Shown in pieces: positions 23,378 through 34,868 of a stretch of 64,000 nucleotides of DNA. The number at the start of each line of letters is the position of its first letter. The stretch's first letter is position 1. The stretch covers positions 3,300,154-3,364,153 of the forward strand of contig NC_067485.1 of the NCBI RefSeq assembly GCF_947179515.1, written 5' to 3'. The notes beneath the pieces were generated by a model. It was not told where the DNA came from and ran no database searches. It saw only the letters and a list, made by a program, of their open reading frames with translations. The position numbers were made by a program, and so were the translations under genes. Source of the stretch: Apodemus sylvaticus. Its lineage: Eukaryota > Chordata > Mammalia > Rodentia > Muridae.

Positions 23378-25057
23378 ATTTTTTTTATTCGATATATTTT
23401 TTATTTACATTTCAAATGATTTCCCCTTTTCTGGTTCCCCACTCCCCGAAAGTCACATAAACCCTCTTCCCTACCCCTGTTCTCCCACCAACCCTTCCCA
23501 CTTCCCTGTTCTGGTTTTGCTCTATACTGCTACACTGAGTCTTTCCAGAACCAGGGGCCACTCCTCCATTCTTCTTCTACCTCATTTGATGTGTGGATTA
23601 TGTTTTGGGTATTCCAGTATTCCAGGCTAATATCCACTTATTATTGAGTGCTTACCATTATTGATATTTTGAGACTGGGTTACCTCACTAAGTATGATGT
23701 TCTCCATCTCCATCCATTTGCCTAAGAATTTCATGAATTCATTGTTTCTACTGGCTGAATAGTACTCCATTGTGTATATACACCGCATTTTTTGCATCCA
23801 TTCTTCTGTTGAGGGATACCTGGGTTCTATCCAGCTTCTGGCTATTATAAATAGAGCTGCTATGAACAGAGTGGAGCGCGTATCCTTATTACATGCTGGG
23901 GAATCCTCTGGGAATATGCCCAGGAGTGGCATAGCAGGATCCTCTGGAAGTGATGTGCCCAGTTTTCTGAGGAACTGCCAGACTGATTTCCAGAGTGGCT
24001 GTACCAATTTGCAACCCCACCAGCAGTGGAGGGGTGTTCCTCTTTCTCCACATCCTTGCCAATACCTGCTGTCTCCTGAATTTTTAACCTTAGCCATTCT
24101 GACTGGTGTAAGGTGAAATCTCAGGGTTGCTTTGATTTGCATTTCCCTAATGATTAATGGAGTTGAGCATTTTTTTTTAAGATGCTTCTCTGCCATCCAA
24201 AGTTCCTCAGGTGAAAATTCTTTGTTTAGCTCCGTACCCCATTTTTTAATAGGGTTATTTGTTTTTCTGGGGTCTAACTTCTTGAGTTCTTTGTATATAT
24301 TGGATATTAGTCCTCTATCTGATATAGGATTGGTGAAGATCCTTTCCAAGTCTGTTGGTTGAAGTTTTGTCCTTTTGATGGTGTCCTTTGCCTTACAGAA
24401 ACTTTGTAGTTTTATGAGGTCCCATTTGTCAATTCTTGATCTTAGAGGATAAGCTATTGGTGTTCTATTCAGGAACTTTTCCCCTGTGCCCATGTCCTCC
24501 AGGGTCTTCCCCAGTTTCTTTTCTATTAGTTTCAGTGTGTCAGGTTTTATGTGGAGGTCCTTGATCCATTTGGAGTTGAGCTTGGTATAAGGAGATAAGA
24601 ATGGATCGATGCGCATTCTTCTGCATGCTGACCTCCAATTGAACTAGCACCATTTGTTGAAAAGACTATCCTTTTTCCACTTGATGCTTTCAGCTCCTTT
24701 GTCGGGGACCAAGTGACCATAGGTGCGTTGGTTCATTTCTGGGTCTTCAATCCTATTCCATTGATCTGCTTGCCTGATATTGTACCAATACCATGCAGTT
24801 TTTATCACTATTGCTCTGTAGTAGAGTTTAAAGTCTGGGATACTGAATCCCCCTGAAGTTCTTTTACTGTTGAGAATAGTTTTAGCTCTCCTGGGATTTT
24901 TGTTATTCCAGATGAATTTGAGAATTGCTCTTTCTAGCTCTATGAAGAACTGGGTTGGGATTTTTATGCGGATAGCATTGAATCTGTAGATTGCCTTTGG
25001 CAAGATGGCCATTTTAACTATATTAATCCTGCCAATTTTTAGGTTTATGGATATGTT
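23378..25057 (-). mobile_element. 5'-truncated LINE-1 (ORF2 C-terminal part, 3'UTR)
   Basis: Minus-strand: T-run near 23378, 3'UTR to about 23626, then ORF2 from its stop (23627) up to about 25057. The frame is open over most of its length, with one in-frame stop codon at 24644-24646 where the family has a Trp codon, so this is a fairly young copy. The HCWWGCK cysteine region and the LISGY C-terminus are visible. It forms the left border of the cathepsin intron remnant. Confidence 0.85.
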
Positions 25058-25966
25058 TTCTGCTTGAAGTCAGAATGGGGATAAGAGTCCCATAAATGTT
25101 TTCCACCATACATTAAACAACACACCTTTTCTTTGTGACCAATTGTATGCTTTCAGTATGCTAATTTCCATGCATTCATGCATGTATGTGTGTGTGCATG
25201 TGTGTGTTTCCAATGTTGAGAGCTGTTGTTTGCCTTAGTTGTCTACCAAGGAGGCAGCATATTTCACTGATCCTAGAGTTGACTATCATGTATAGTTGCT
25301 TAGCCATCTTCTCCAGATATGTCTTCACTTTTCAGGACTTCAGGCAAGATGCAATGATAACCTCACTTTTAAAAATTATTATTTTCACACATGTGAGTGA
25401 GTTTGTGTGAATTTTCATATAACATGTGAGCATTTGCCCATGTAGATGTGAAGAGGATACCAGATTATTTGAAAATGTAGTTTGAGGAGACTGTAAGCTG
25501 ATTGAGTCAGATGCTGGGAAAGGAACAAGTGTTCTGTAGGAAAAGTCTTTGTTCTTAGGCACAGATCCAACTCCAGTCTCCATTCTGGTTTTAACTGGAA
25601 TCTTATACTTGAACTCCAGCTCTTTCTTTCTTGTGGCCAGTACTTGAACCTTTGAACAAACACTATGGCTGGGCAACAATCTTATAGTATATGAGTCATT
25701 CAGATTTAGTCACTGGTTTCCTTCAGTACTAATACGTTTGTGACATTGATTTTATAAAAGCTGGCATATTGTTGATTCTGTGCCATCTGTGGGTAGAAAA
25801 ATAACCTGAGCTTTCACTACTATGATTTTCATAGTCTTATATGAGATAAATTTTTGTTCTCAGAGATTGATGTTTTGCATTTTCTGACCATTGAGTTAAG
25901 TAGGCTTCTGGATCAGCCTTTACACATGGAGTTATTGTAATGAATGCACTGCTGTGTTCTTTCTAG
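25058..25966 (+). pseudogene. Remnant of a third placental cathepsin gene (intron 7 only)
   Basis: About 0.9 kb aligns along nearly its full length with intron 7 of gene 2 (about 56447-57333). Shared landmarks in the same order include GCATATTTCACTGATCCTAG, CAATGATAACNTCACTTTT, GGAAAGGAACAAGTGTTCTG and a GTGTTCTTTCT stretch close to the acceptor. It is cut on the left by a minus-strand L1 and on the right by a plus-strand L1 exactly where exon 8 would follow. No cathepsin exon was found on either side. It is closer to gene 2 than to gene 1, so it derives from a gene 2-like paralogue lying between the two intact genes. Confidence 0.8.
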
Positions 25967-28216
25967 TGCAGATTTCTATCAGACCTTCAAAGAAGAACTA
26001 ACACCAATACTCTTCAAACTATTCCACAAAATAGAAACAGGAGGAACACTACCCAAATCCTTCTATTAAGTCATAATTTTGCTGATACCTAAACCACACA
26101 AACAAAGAGAACTTCAGATCAATTTCCCTTATGAACATCGATACAAAAATACTCAATAAAATTATTGCCAAGCAAATCCACGAACATATCAAAATGATCA
26201 TTCACCACAATCAAGTAGGCTTTGTCCCAGGCATGCAGGGATGGTTCAATATATGGAAATCCATCAATGTAATCCACTACATAAACAAACTCAAAGAAAA
26301 ACTCACATGGTCATTTACTTAGATGCCGAAAAAGCATTTGACAAAACTCAGAATTCTTTCATGTTAAAAGTCTTTGAATGAACAAGAATCCAAGGCCCAT
26401 ACCTAAGCATAGTAAAAGCAATATACAGCACACCAGTAGCAAACATCAAACTAAATGGAGAGAAACTTAAAGCAATCCCACTAAAATCAGGGACTAGACA
26501 AGGCTGCCTCTCTGGCTATATTTATTCAATATAGTATTTGAAGTTCTAGCTAGAACAATTAGACAACAAACGAAGGTCAAAGGGATACAAATTGAAAGGG
26601 AAGAATTCAAATTATCACTACTTGCAGGTGATATGATTGTATACTTAAGCGACCTAAAAAACTTGACCAGAGCACTCCTGCAGCTGAAAAACAACTTCAG
26701 CAGAGTGGCTGGATATAAAATTAACTAAAACAGTAGCATTCCTATACTCAAAGAATAAACAGGCTGAAAAAGAAATTAGGGAAACACAATATTCTCAAAC
26801 AAAATAAAGTATCTTGGTGTGACTTTAACCAAACAAGTAAAAGATATGTATGACAAGAACTTCAAGTCTCTGAAGAAAGAAACTGAAGAAGACCTCAGAA
26901 GATGGGAAGATCTCCCAGGCTCTTGGATTCCCAGGATTAGTATAATAAAAATGTTCATCTTGCCAAAAGCAATATACAAATTCAATGCAATCCCCATCAA
27001 AATCCCAATTCAATTCCTCATAGAGTTAGAAATAGCAATTCTCAAATTCATCAGGAATAATAAAAATCCCAGGATAGCTAACACTATTTTCAACAGTAAA
27101 AGAACTTCTGGGGAAATCAGTGTCTAGGACCTCCAGCAGTACTACAGTCCAATAGTGTTAAAAACTGTATGGTATTGGTACAGTGACAGGCAGATAGATC
27201 AATGGAATAGAATTAAAGACCCAGAAATGAACCCATACACCTATGGTCCCTTGATATTTAACAAAGTAGTGAAAACAATCCAGTGGAAAAAAGATAGCCT
27301 TTTCAAAAAACGGTGTTGGTTCAACTGGCAGCTAGCATGCAGAAGAATGCAAGTCAATCCATTCTCATCTCCTTGTGCTAAGCTCTAGTCCAAGTGGATT
27401 AAGGACCTCCACATAAAACCAGACACACAGAAACTAGTAGAAAAAATGCTGGGAAACAGTCTTCAGCACTTGGGCACAGTCGAAATTTTCCTTAACAGAA
27501 CACCAATAGCCTATGCTCTAAGATCAAGAATTGACAAATGGGACCTCATAACATTACAAAGTTTCTGTAAGGCAGAGGACACTGCCAATAGGACAAAATG
27601 GCAACCAACAAATAGGGGAAATATCTCTACTAATCCTACATCTGATATAGGGCTAATATTCGATATATAAAAAGAACTCAAGAAGTGAAACTCCAGAGAG
27701 CCAAATAACCCTATTAAAAATAGGGTACAGAGCTAAACAAAGAATTTTTTCCTGAGGAATATCAAATGACTGAGAATCACTTAAAGAAATATTCAACATC
27801 CTCAATCATCAGGGAAATGCAAATCAAAACAACCTTGAGATTTCACCTCATACCACTCAGAATGGCCAAGATGTTTAACTTAGAAGATAACAGGTTCTGG
27901 TGAGGATGTGGAGGAAGAGATCCCACTGCTGGTGGGATTGCAAGCTGGTACAACTAGTCTGGTGGTTCCTCAGACAAATTGGCATGATACTACCAGAGGA
28001 CCCTGTTATACCACTCCTGGGCATATACCCAGAGAATTCCCCAGCATGTAATAAGGACACATTCTCCTATGTTCATACCAGCTTTATTTATAACAGATAG
28101 AAGATGTAAAGAACCCAGATGTCCCTCTCAATGGAGGAATGGATACAGAAAATGTGGTATATTTACACAATGGAATACTATGAAGCTATTAAAAACAATG
28201 AATTCATGAAATTCTT
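25967..28216 (+). mobile_element. Older LINE-1, left part (ORF2), split by a later full-length L1
   Basis: Starts abruptly at the AEFYQTFKEE-like block of the reverse transcriptase and runs through ADDMIVY-like (weakened to AGDMIVY), WYWYSDRQ and the C-terminal region, with many stops and frameshifts. It is interrupted at 28216 by the minus-strand full-length L1, and resumes at 34852 after one copy of the 17-bp target-site duplication. Confidence 0.85.
28200..28216. repeat. Target-site duplication, left copy
   Basis: GAATTCATGAAATTCTT, identical to 34852-34868, flanks the full-length L1. It lies at the NNEFMKF codons of the older L1's ORF2. Confidence 0.9.
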
Positions 28217-28466
28217 TTTTTTTATTATTCGATATAATTTATTTACATTTCAAATGATTTCCCCTTTTCTAGCCCCCCCACTCCCCGAAAGTCCCGCAAG
28301 CCCCCTTCTCTTCCCCTGTCCTCCCACCCACCCCTTCCCACTTCCCCGTTCTGGTTTTGCTGAATACTGTTTCACTGAGACTTTCCAGAACCAGGGGCCA
28401 CTCCTCCTTTCTTCTTGTACCTCATTTGATGTGTGGATTATGTTTTGGGTATTCCAGTTTTCTAGG

Positions 28467-31400
28467 TTAATATCCACTTATTAGTGAGTGCATACCATGA
28501 TTCACCTTTTGAGTCTGGGTTACCTCACTTAGTATGATATTCTCTAGCTCCATCCATTTGCCTAAGAATTTCATGAATTCATTGTTTCTAATGGCTGAAT
28601 AGTACTCCATTGTGTAGATATACCACATTTTTTGCATCCACTCTTCTGTTGAGGGATACCTGGGTTCTTTCCAGCATCTGGCAATTACAAATAGGGCTGC
28701 TATGAACATAGTAGAACATGTATCCTTATTACATGGTGGGGAATCTTCTGGGTATATGCCCAGGAGTGGTATAGCAGGATCTTCTGGAAGTAAGGTGCCC
28801 AGTTTTCGGAGGAACCGCCAGACTGATTTCCAGAGTGGTTGTACCAATTTGCAACCCCACCAGCAGTGGAGGAGTGTTCCTCTTTCTCCACACCCTCTCC
28901 AACACCTGCTGTCTCCTGAATTTTGAATCTTAGCCATTCTGACTGGTGTAAGATGAAATCTTAGGGTTGTTTTGATTTGCATTTCCCTAATGACTAATGA
29001 AGTTGAGCATTTTTTAAGATGCTTCTCCGCCATCCAAAGTTCTTCAGGTGAGAATTCGTTGTTTAACTCTGTACCCCATTTTTTAATAGGGTTGTTTGGT
29101 TTTCTGGAGTCTAACTTCTTGAGTTCTTTATATATATTGGATATTAGCCCTCTATCTGATGTAGGATTGGTGAAGATCTTTTCCCAATTTGTTGGTTGCC
29201 GATTTGTCCTCTTGATGGTGTGCTTTGCCTTACAGAAACTTTGTAATTTTATGAGGTCCCATTTGTCAATTCTTGCTCTTAGAGCATACGCTATTGGTGT
29301 TCTGTTCAGAAACTTTCTCCCTGTACCGATGTCCTCAAGGGTCTTCCCCAGTTTCTTTTCTATTAGCTTCAGAGTGTCTGGCTTTATGTGGAGGTCCTTG
29401 ATCCATTTGGATTTGAGCTTAGTACAAGGAGACAAGAATGGATCAATTTGCATTCTTCTGCATGCTGACCTTCAGTTGAACCAGCACCATTTGTTGAAAC
29501 GGCTATCTTTTTTCCATTGGATGTTTTCAGACTCTTTGTCGAGGATCAAGTGGCCATAGGTGTGTGGGTTCATTTCTGGATCTTCAATCCTGTTCCATTG
29601 ATCCTCCTGCCTGTCACTGTACCAATACCATGAAGTTTTTAACACTATTGCTCTGTAGTATTGCTTGAGGTCAGGGATACTGATTCCCCCAGATTTCCTT
29701 TTGTTGCTGAGAATAGTTTTAGCTATCCTGGGTTTTTTGTTGTTCCAGATGAATTTGATAATTGCTCTTTCTAACTCTGTGAAGAATTGAGTTGGGATTT
29801 TGATGGGTATTGCATTGAATCTGTATAGTGCTTTAGGCAAAATGGTCATTTTAACTATATTGATTCTACCGATCCATGAGCATGGGAGGTTTTCCCATCT
29901 TTTGAGGTCTTCTTCCATTTCCTTCTTCAGAGTCTTGAAGTTCTTGTCATACAGATCTTTCACATGTTTGGTAAGAGTCACCCCAAGATACTTTATACTG
30001 TTTGTGGCTATTGTTAAAGGGGTCATTTCCCTAATTTCTTTCTCAGCCTGCTTATCCTTTGAGTATAGGAAGGCCACTGATTTGCTTGAGTTGATTTTAT
30101 AACCTGCCACTTTGCTGAAGTTGTTTATCAGCTGTAGGAGCTCTCTAGTGGAGTTCTTTGGGTCACTCAGGTAGACGATCATGTCGTCTGCAAATAATGA
30201 TAGTTTGACTTCTTCCTTTCCAATTTGTATCCCTTTGACCTCCTTATATTGTCGAATTGCCCGAGCTAGTACCTCAAGTACAATATTGAAAAGATAAGGA
30301 GAAAGGGGGCAGCCTTGTCTGGTCCCTGATTTCAGTGGGATTGCTTCAAGTTTCTCTCCATTTAGTTTGATGCTGGCTACCGGTTTGCTGTATATTGCTT
30401 TTACTATGTTTAGGTATGGGCCTTGAATTCCTGTTCTCTCCAAGACTTTAAGCATGAAGGGATGCTGAATTTTGTCAAATGCTTTTTCAGCATCCAATGA
30501 AATGACCATGTGGTTTTGTTCTTTGAGTTTGTTTATGTAGTGGATTGTATTGATGGATTTCCGTATATTGAACCAACCCTGCATTCCCGGGATAAAGCCT
30601 ACTTGATCATGGTGGATGATCGTTTTGATGTGTTCTTGGATTCGGTTGGCAAGAATTTTATTGAGTATTTTTGCATCGATGTTCATAAGGGAAATTGGTC
30701 TGAAGTTCTCTTTCTTTGTTGGATCTTTGTGTGGCTTTGGTATCAGCGTAATTGTGGCTTCGTAGAAGGAATTGGGCAGTGTTCCTTCTGTTTCTATTTT
30801 GTGGAATAGTTTGAAGAGTATTGGTGTTATCTCTTCTTTGAAGGTCTGGTAGAATTCTGCACTGAAGCCATCTGGTCCTGTGCTTTTTTTGGTTGGAAGA
30901 CTTTCTATGACTCCTTCTATTTCTTTAGGCATTATGGGACTGTTTAGATGGTCTAGTTGGTCCTGATTTAATTTTGGTATTTGGTATCTGTCAAGGAAAT
31001 TGTCCATTTCCTCCAGATTCTCCAGTTGTGTTGAGTATAGGCTCTTGTAGTAGGATCTGATGATTTTTTGGATTTCCTCAGTTTCCGTTGTTATATCTCC
31101 CTTTCATTTCTAAGTTTGTTAATTTGGATACTTTCTCTGTGCCCTTTGGTCATTCTGGCTAAGGGTTTATCTGTCTTGTTGATTTTCTCAAAGAACCAGC
31201 TCCTGGTATTGTTGATTTTTTGTATGGTTCTCTTTGTTTCTACTTGATTGATTTCGGCCCTGAGTTTGATGATTTCCTGCCTTCTACTCCTCCTGGGCGA
31301 AATAGCTTCTTTTTGTTCTAGGGCTTTCAGGTGTGTCATTAAGCTGGTAATGTATGCTCTCTCCATTTTCTTTTTGGAGGCACTCAGGGCTATGAGTTTT

Positions 31401-32290
31401 CCTCTTAGCACTGCTTTCATTGTGTCCCATAGATTTGGGTATGTTGTGTTTTCATTTTCATTGTGTTCTAAAAAGTCTTTAATTTCTTTCTTTATTTCTT
31501 CCTTGACCAAGGTATCATTGAGTAGAGTATTGTTCAGTTTCCACGTGTATGTGGGCTTTCTGTTGTTTCTGTTGCTATTGAAGACCACTTTTACTCCATA
31601 GTGATCAGATAGGAGGCATGGGATTAGTTCTATCTTCTTATATTTGTTGAGGTCTGTCTTGTGACCAATTATATGGTCGATTTTGGAGAAGGTACCATGA
31701 GGTGCTGAGAAAAAGGTATATTCTTTTGTTTTAGGATAGAATGTTCTATATATATCTGTTAAATCTAATTGGTCCAAAGCTTCAATTAGTTTCGTTGTGT
31801 CCCTGTTTAGTTTCTGTTTTCCTGATCGGTCCATTGAGGAAAGTGCAGTGTTGAAGTCACCCACAATTATTGTGTTAGGTGCAATGTGTGCTTTTAGTTT
31901 TAATAAAGTTTCTTTTACGAGAGAGGGTGCCCTTGCATTTGGGGCATAGATGTTCAGGATTGACAGTTCTTCTTTTTGTATTTTTCCTTTGACCAGCAAG
32001 AAGTGTCCCTCAGGGTCTCTTTTGATGACTTTGGGTTGAAAGTCAATTTTATCTGATATTAAAATGGCTACTCCAGCTTGTTTCCTGAGACCATTTGCTT
32101 GTAAAATTGTCTTCCAGCCTTTTACTCTAAGGTAGTGTTTGTCTTTGACCCTGAGGTGTGTTTCCTGTAAGCAGCAAAATGTAGGGTCCTGTTTACATAT
32201 CCATTCAGTTAGTCTGTGTCTTTTTATTGGGGCATTAAGTCCATTGATGTTAAGAGATATTAAGGAATAGTGATTGTTACTTCCTATCAT
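28467..32290 (-). pseudogene. LINE-1 ORF2 (endonuclease/reverse transcriptase), two lesions
   Basis: Three consecutive open parts (32290-31091, 31007-29472, 29453-28467) cover essentially the full ORF2. The first carries the AP-like endonuclease motifs (NINGLN, QETHL, GDFNT, LSDH). The second carries the reverse transcriptase with the SLFADDMIVY active site. The third carries the cysteine-rich C-terminal region (HCWWGCK). Lesion 1 is a one-base loss in a run of C on the plus strand at 31099-31101, shifting the frame just after the endonuclease domain. Lesion 2 is an in-frame TGA at 29472-29474 in place of Trp. The first Met used here is an internal one; an upstream ATG of the family appears changed to ATA. 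Confidence 0.9.
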
Positions 32291-32349
32291 TTTTGACGTT
32301 ATTTTTTAAATTTGAATGCTTAACTTCTTTTGGGTTTGATGAAAGGTTA

Positions 32350-33621
32350 CTATCTTGCTTTTTCCAGGGTGAAGTTTCCCTCCTTGTATTGGTGTTGTAC
32401 TCCTATTATCCTTTTTAGGGCCGGGTTTGTGGATAGATATTGGGTAAACTTGGTTTTGTCATGAAATATCTTAGTTTCTCCATCTATGGTGATTGAGAGT
32501 TTTGCTGGATATAGTAGTTTTGGTTGGCATTTGTGTTCTCTTAGAGTCTGCATGAGATCTGCCCAGGACCTTCTAGCCTTCATAGTCTCAGGTGAAAAGT
32601 CTGCTCTGATTCTGATAGGTCTTCCTTTATATGTTACTTGGCCTTTTTCTCTTACTGCCTTTAGTATTCTTTCTTTGTTTAGAACATTTGGTGTTTTGAT
32701 TATTATGTGACGGGAAGTATTTCTGTTCTGGTCCAGTCTGTTTGGAGTTCTGTAGGCTTCTTTTATATTCACGGGCATCTCTCTCTTTAGGTTAGGGAAG
32801 TTTTCTTCCATAATTTTATTGAAGATATTTGCTGGCCCTTTAAATTGTAAATCTTCACTCTCATCTATGCCTATAATCCTTAGGTTTGGTCTTCTCATTG
32901 TGTCCTGGATTTCCTGGATATTTTGGGTTACAAGCTTTTTGCATTTTGCATTTTCTTTAACTGTTGAGTCCATGGTTTCTATGGAATCTTCAGCATCTGA
33001 GATTCTTTCTTCTATCTCTTGTATTCTGTTGTTGATATTTGCATCTCTGTCCCCTGATTTCTTCCCAAGGCTTTCTATCTCCAAAGTTGTCTCCCTTTGA
33101 GTTTTCTTAGTTGTTTCTACTTCTGATTTTAGATCCTGGATTGTTTTGCTTAGCTCCTTCACTTGCATGTTTGTGTTTTCCTGTAATTCTTTAAGAGATT
33201 TTTGTGTTTCGTCTTTCATGTCCTCAGCCTGTTGACCAAAGTTCTCCTGTATTTCTTTAAGAGATTTTTGTGTTTCGTCTTTCATGACCTCAGCCTGTTG
33301 ACCAAAGTTCTCCTGTATTTCTTTAAGTGTTTTTTGCATTTCCTCCTTGTTGGCTTTTGCATTCTCCTGGATTTCTTTCAATGATTTTTGTGTTTCCCTT
33401 GCAAGGGCTTCTAACTTTTGATCCATTTTCTCCTGAATTTCTTTATGTATGTCCTTCATGTGTTCCTGTACCAACATCATGACCAGTGATTTTAAATCCA
33501 AATCTTGTTTTACTGGTGTGATGGGGTATCCAGGACATGTTGGTAGAGGAGAATTTGGTTCAGATGTTGCCATATTGCCTTGATTTCTGTTAGTGACGTT
33601 CCTGCGTTTGCCTTTTGCCAT
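32350..33621 (-). CDS. LINE-1 ORF1 protein (RNA-binding chaperone), intact, 423 aa
   Basis: An uninterrupted frame with the L1 ORF1p layout: a basic N-terminus (MAKGKRRN), a long coiled coil of KSLKEIQEN-type heptads (about residues 55-150), an RRM region (about 225-320; RRPNLRIIGIDE) and a basic C-terminal domain (about 320-415; RPIRIRADFSPETMKAR). ORF1p coats L1 RNA as trimers and acts as a nucleic-acid chaperone in the L1 ribonucleoprotein. At 423 residues it is longer than the roughly 360-370 I expect for rodent copies. The extra length lies in the coiled coil, which includes a tandem 22-residue (66-bp) duplication. Confidence 0.93.
   Translation of the reverse strand: MAKGKRRNVTNRNQGNMATSEPNSPLPTCPGYPITPVKQDLDLKSLVMMLVQEHMKDIHKEIQEKMDQKLEALARETQKSLKEIQENAKANKEEMQKTLKEIQENFGQQAEVMKDETQKSLKEIQENFGQQAEDMKDETQKSLKELQENTNMQVKELSKTIQDLKSEVETTKKTQRETTLEIESLGKKSGDRDANINNRIQEIEERISDAEDSIETMDSTVKENAKCKKLVTQNIQEIQDTMRRPNLRIIGIDESEDLQFKGPANIFNKIMEENFPNLKREMPVNIKEAYRTPNRLDQNRNTSRHIIIKTPNVLNKERILKAVREKGQVTYKGRPIRIRADFSPETMKARRSWADLMQTLREHKCQPKLLYPAKLSITIDGETKIFHDKTKFTQYLSTNPALKRIIGVQHQYKEGNFTLEKAR
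33187..33318 (-). repeat. 66-bp tandem duplication in ORF1 coiled coil
   Basis: Units 33187-33252 and 33253-33318 differ at one base. A third, diverged partial unit follows from 33319. Each unit encodes 22 residues (DETQKSLKEIQENFGQQAE plus three), i.e. about three heptads, so register is nearly kept. Confidence 0.9.
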
Positions 33622-34851
33622 CTAGTTCTCACTGGTGTTAGTTTATCTTGTCAGTGCTGGACTCACCAGTGCAAGCTGCCCCTTCCCAGTTGGCCTCTGG
33701 TGCACAGCTTACCTCCTGCACTACTTGTAGACAGTGTGCTGCTGCCCAGGCTGTTCCGATCCCAAAGCAGGCACCTGAAGGCTCCCGCTGGGGCCCGCTG
33801 GATTCACTGGAGCACACTGACGTCTCCCAGCTGGCCGCCTGGAAGCCCAGCTAGCCACTTTCAGGACTTGGAGATGTAATGCTGCTGCCCAGACTGATCT
33901 GGATCCGGAAGCGGAGAGAGTAGAGCTAAGGGCTTCTGCCTGAGGCCTTGCCCCAGATTGTTTCTGTGGACCAGATGGAGCTTGTGTGCACCCCCAGGGA
34001 GTGCCGACGGTGTATGTTACTGTGACCTCCCCTGTGTTCCGCTCACTCTGCTGGGCAGCCGATCCGCCAACCGGGCTGTCGCACACAAGGTTAGCCTGGC
34101 CGCCCAGTCCCTGAGTCCAGGCAAAAGCCTGGGAGGCCAAGGTCCGAGCAAAGTTCCCCTAGGGCTATGACTGTTAATTGGGTCCGCCAGGTGACTAGGA
34201 TGGCGGGCGTGCACGCCCGTGCTCCCTGAAAGCGCCGGGAGAGTCTGCTTTGCTAACAATCACCTGGGCGGGTTGACTCACAGATGGCCCACCAAGCCGC
34301 CCAGTTCTTGGGGTCAGTCCTGTGCCTTTTGGGGCCTGGACCCCTGCTTTGTTAGCCTTAGGCTATGCCTGTTACAGGTCTGCCTGCCTGAGCTCTCTGT
34401 CGTCCTGCAGGCAAAATGGCGGCGGCGCGCTCGCGGGCCTGGGCAAAATACCTCCTGGCTGGGTTGGCACCCCGATGGCCCCCCGACCCGCCCAGGGCCT
34501 GGGTGCAGGCCAACGCCCGTCGGGCTCAGACCACCGCGGTGTTGGCCTCGGATTATGCTTGTGTACCTCAGTCTGTCTGATCCCTGGAGTACGGAACCAA
34601 GATGGATGCACCTCTCCTGACTGGTGGGAGGTCGAGTTCTGAAGTGGCCTCCGTGCAGGAAAGGCGCCGCACAACTGCAGCTGCTTGCTGCCCGGCTGGT
34701 CAGCGAAGGTCAGTGGTCGTGGGCGCAGGGCCTAACTGGTCCCTGTGACGCCTTGGTTCCACTGCTGATGGCCCTTCAGCTGGAGCAGCCACTGCTGCCG
34801 CTGCCACCGCCGCCGCTGCCACCGCCGCCGCTGCCACCGCCGCCGCTGCCC
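33622..34851 (-). promoter_or_regulatory. LINE-1 5'UTR / internal promoter, CpG-rich
   Basis: About 1.23 kb of GC-rich, CpG-containing sequence upstream of ORF1 on the minus strand. It forms the only GC island in the window and begins at 34851 with a short tandem repeat. L1 5'UTRs act as internal RNA polymerase II promoters; that is family knowledge, not visible activity. Open frames on both strands here reflect GC richness, and none is a recognised protein. Confidence 0.75.
34801..34850 (-). repeat. 15-bp GC-rich tandem repeat at L1 5' end
   Basis: CTGCCACCGCCGCCG repeats at 34801-34815, 34816-34830 and 34831-34845, plus five bases of a fourth unit. It forms the very first bases of the L1 transcript sense strand. 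Confidence 0.9.
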
Positions 34852-34868
34852 GAATTCATGAAATTCTT
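34852..34868. repeat. Target-site duplication, right copy
   Basis: Perfect 17-base match to 28200-28216. The older L1 frame resumes here. Confidence 0.9.

Larger units (their letters stand above)
28217..34851 (-). mobile_element. Full-length, nearly intact LINE-1 (about 6.6 kb)
   Basis: Complete order on the minus strand: GC-rich 5'UTR (34851-33622), ORF1 (33621-32350), short spacer, ORF2 (32290-28467), 3'UTR with the G-rich stretch, and a short A tail (T-run at 28215-28223). It is flanked by a perfect 17-bp target-site duplication. The element is young by its intact ORF1, ORF2 with only two visible lesions, and perfect duplication. Because ORF2 is broken, the copy itself should not be autonomous. 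The 5'UTR is conspicuously CpG-rich against an AT-rich background. Confidence 0.95.

Noticed and set aside
23340..25120. ATTAAACAAC on both sides of the truncated L1 (23341 and 25112) as a target-site duplication
   Set aside because: The right-hand copy lies about 55 bases inside the cathepsin intron sequence, not at the L1 border, so it is probably coincidence.
28972..29559. 195-codon plus-strand open frame
   Set aside because: It is the antisense shadow of L1 ORF2.
33187..33318. Direct repeats considered as a CRISPR-like array
   Set aside because: Tandem units without spacers, in frame within L1 ORF1.
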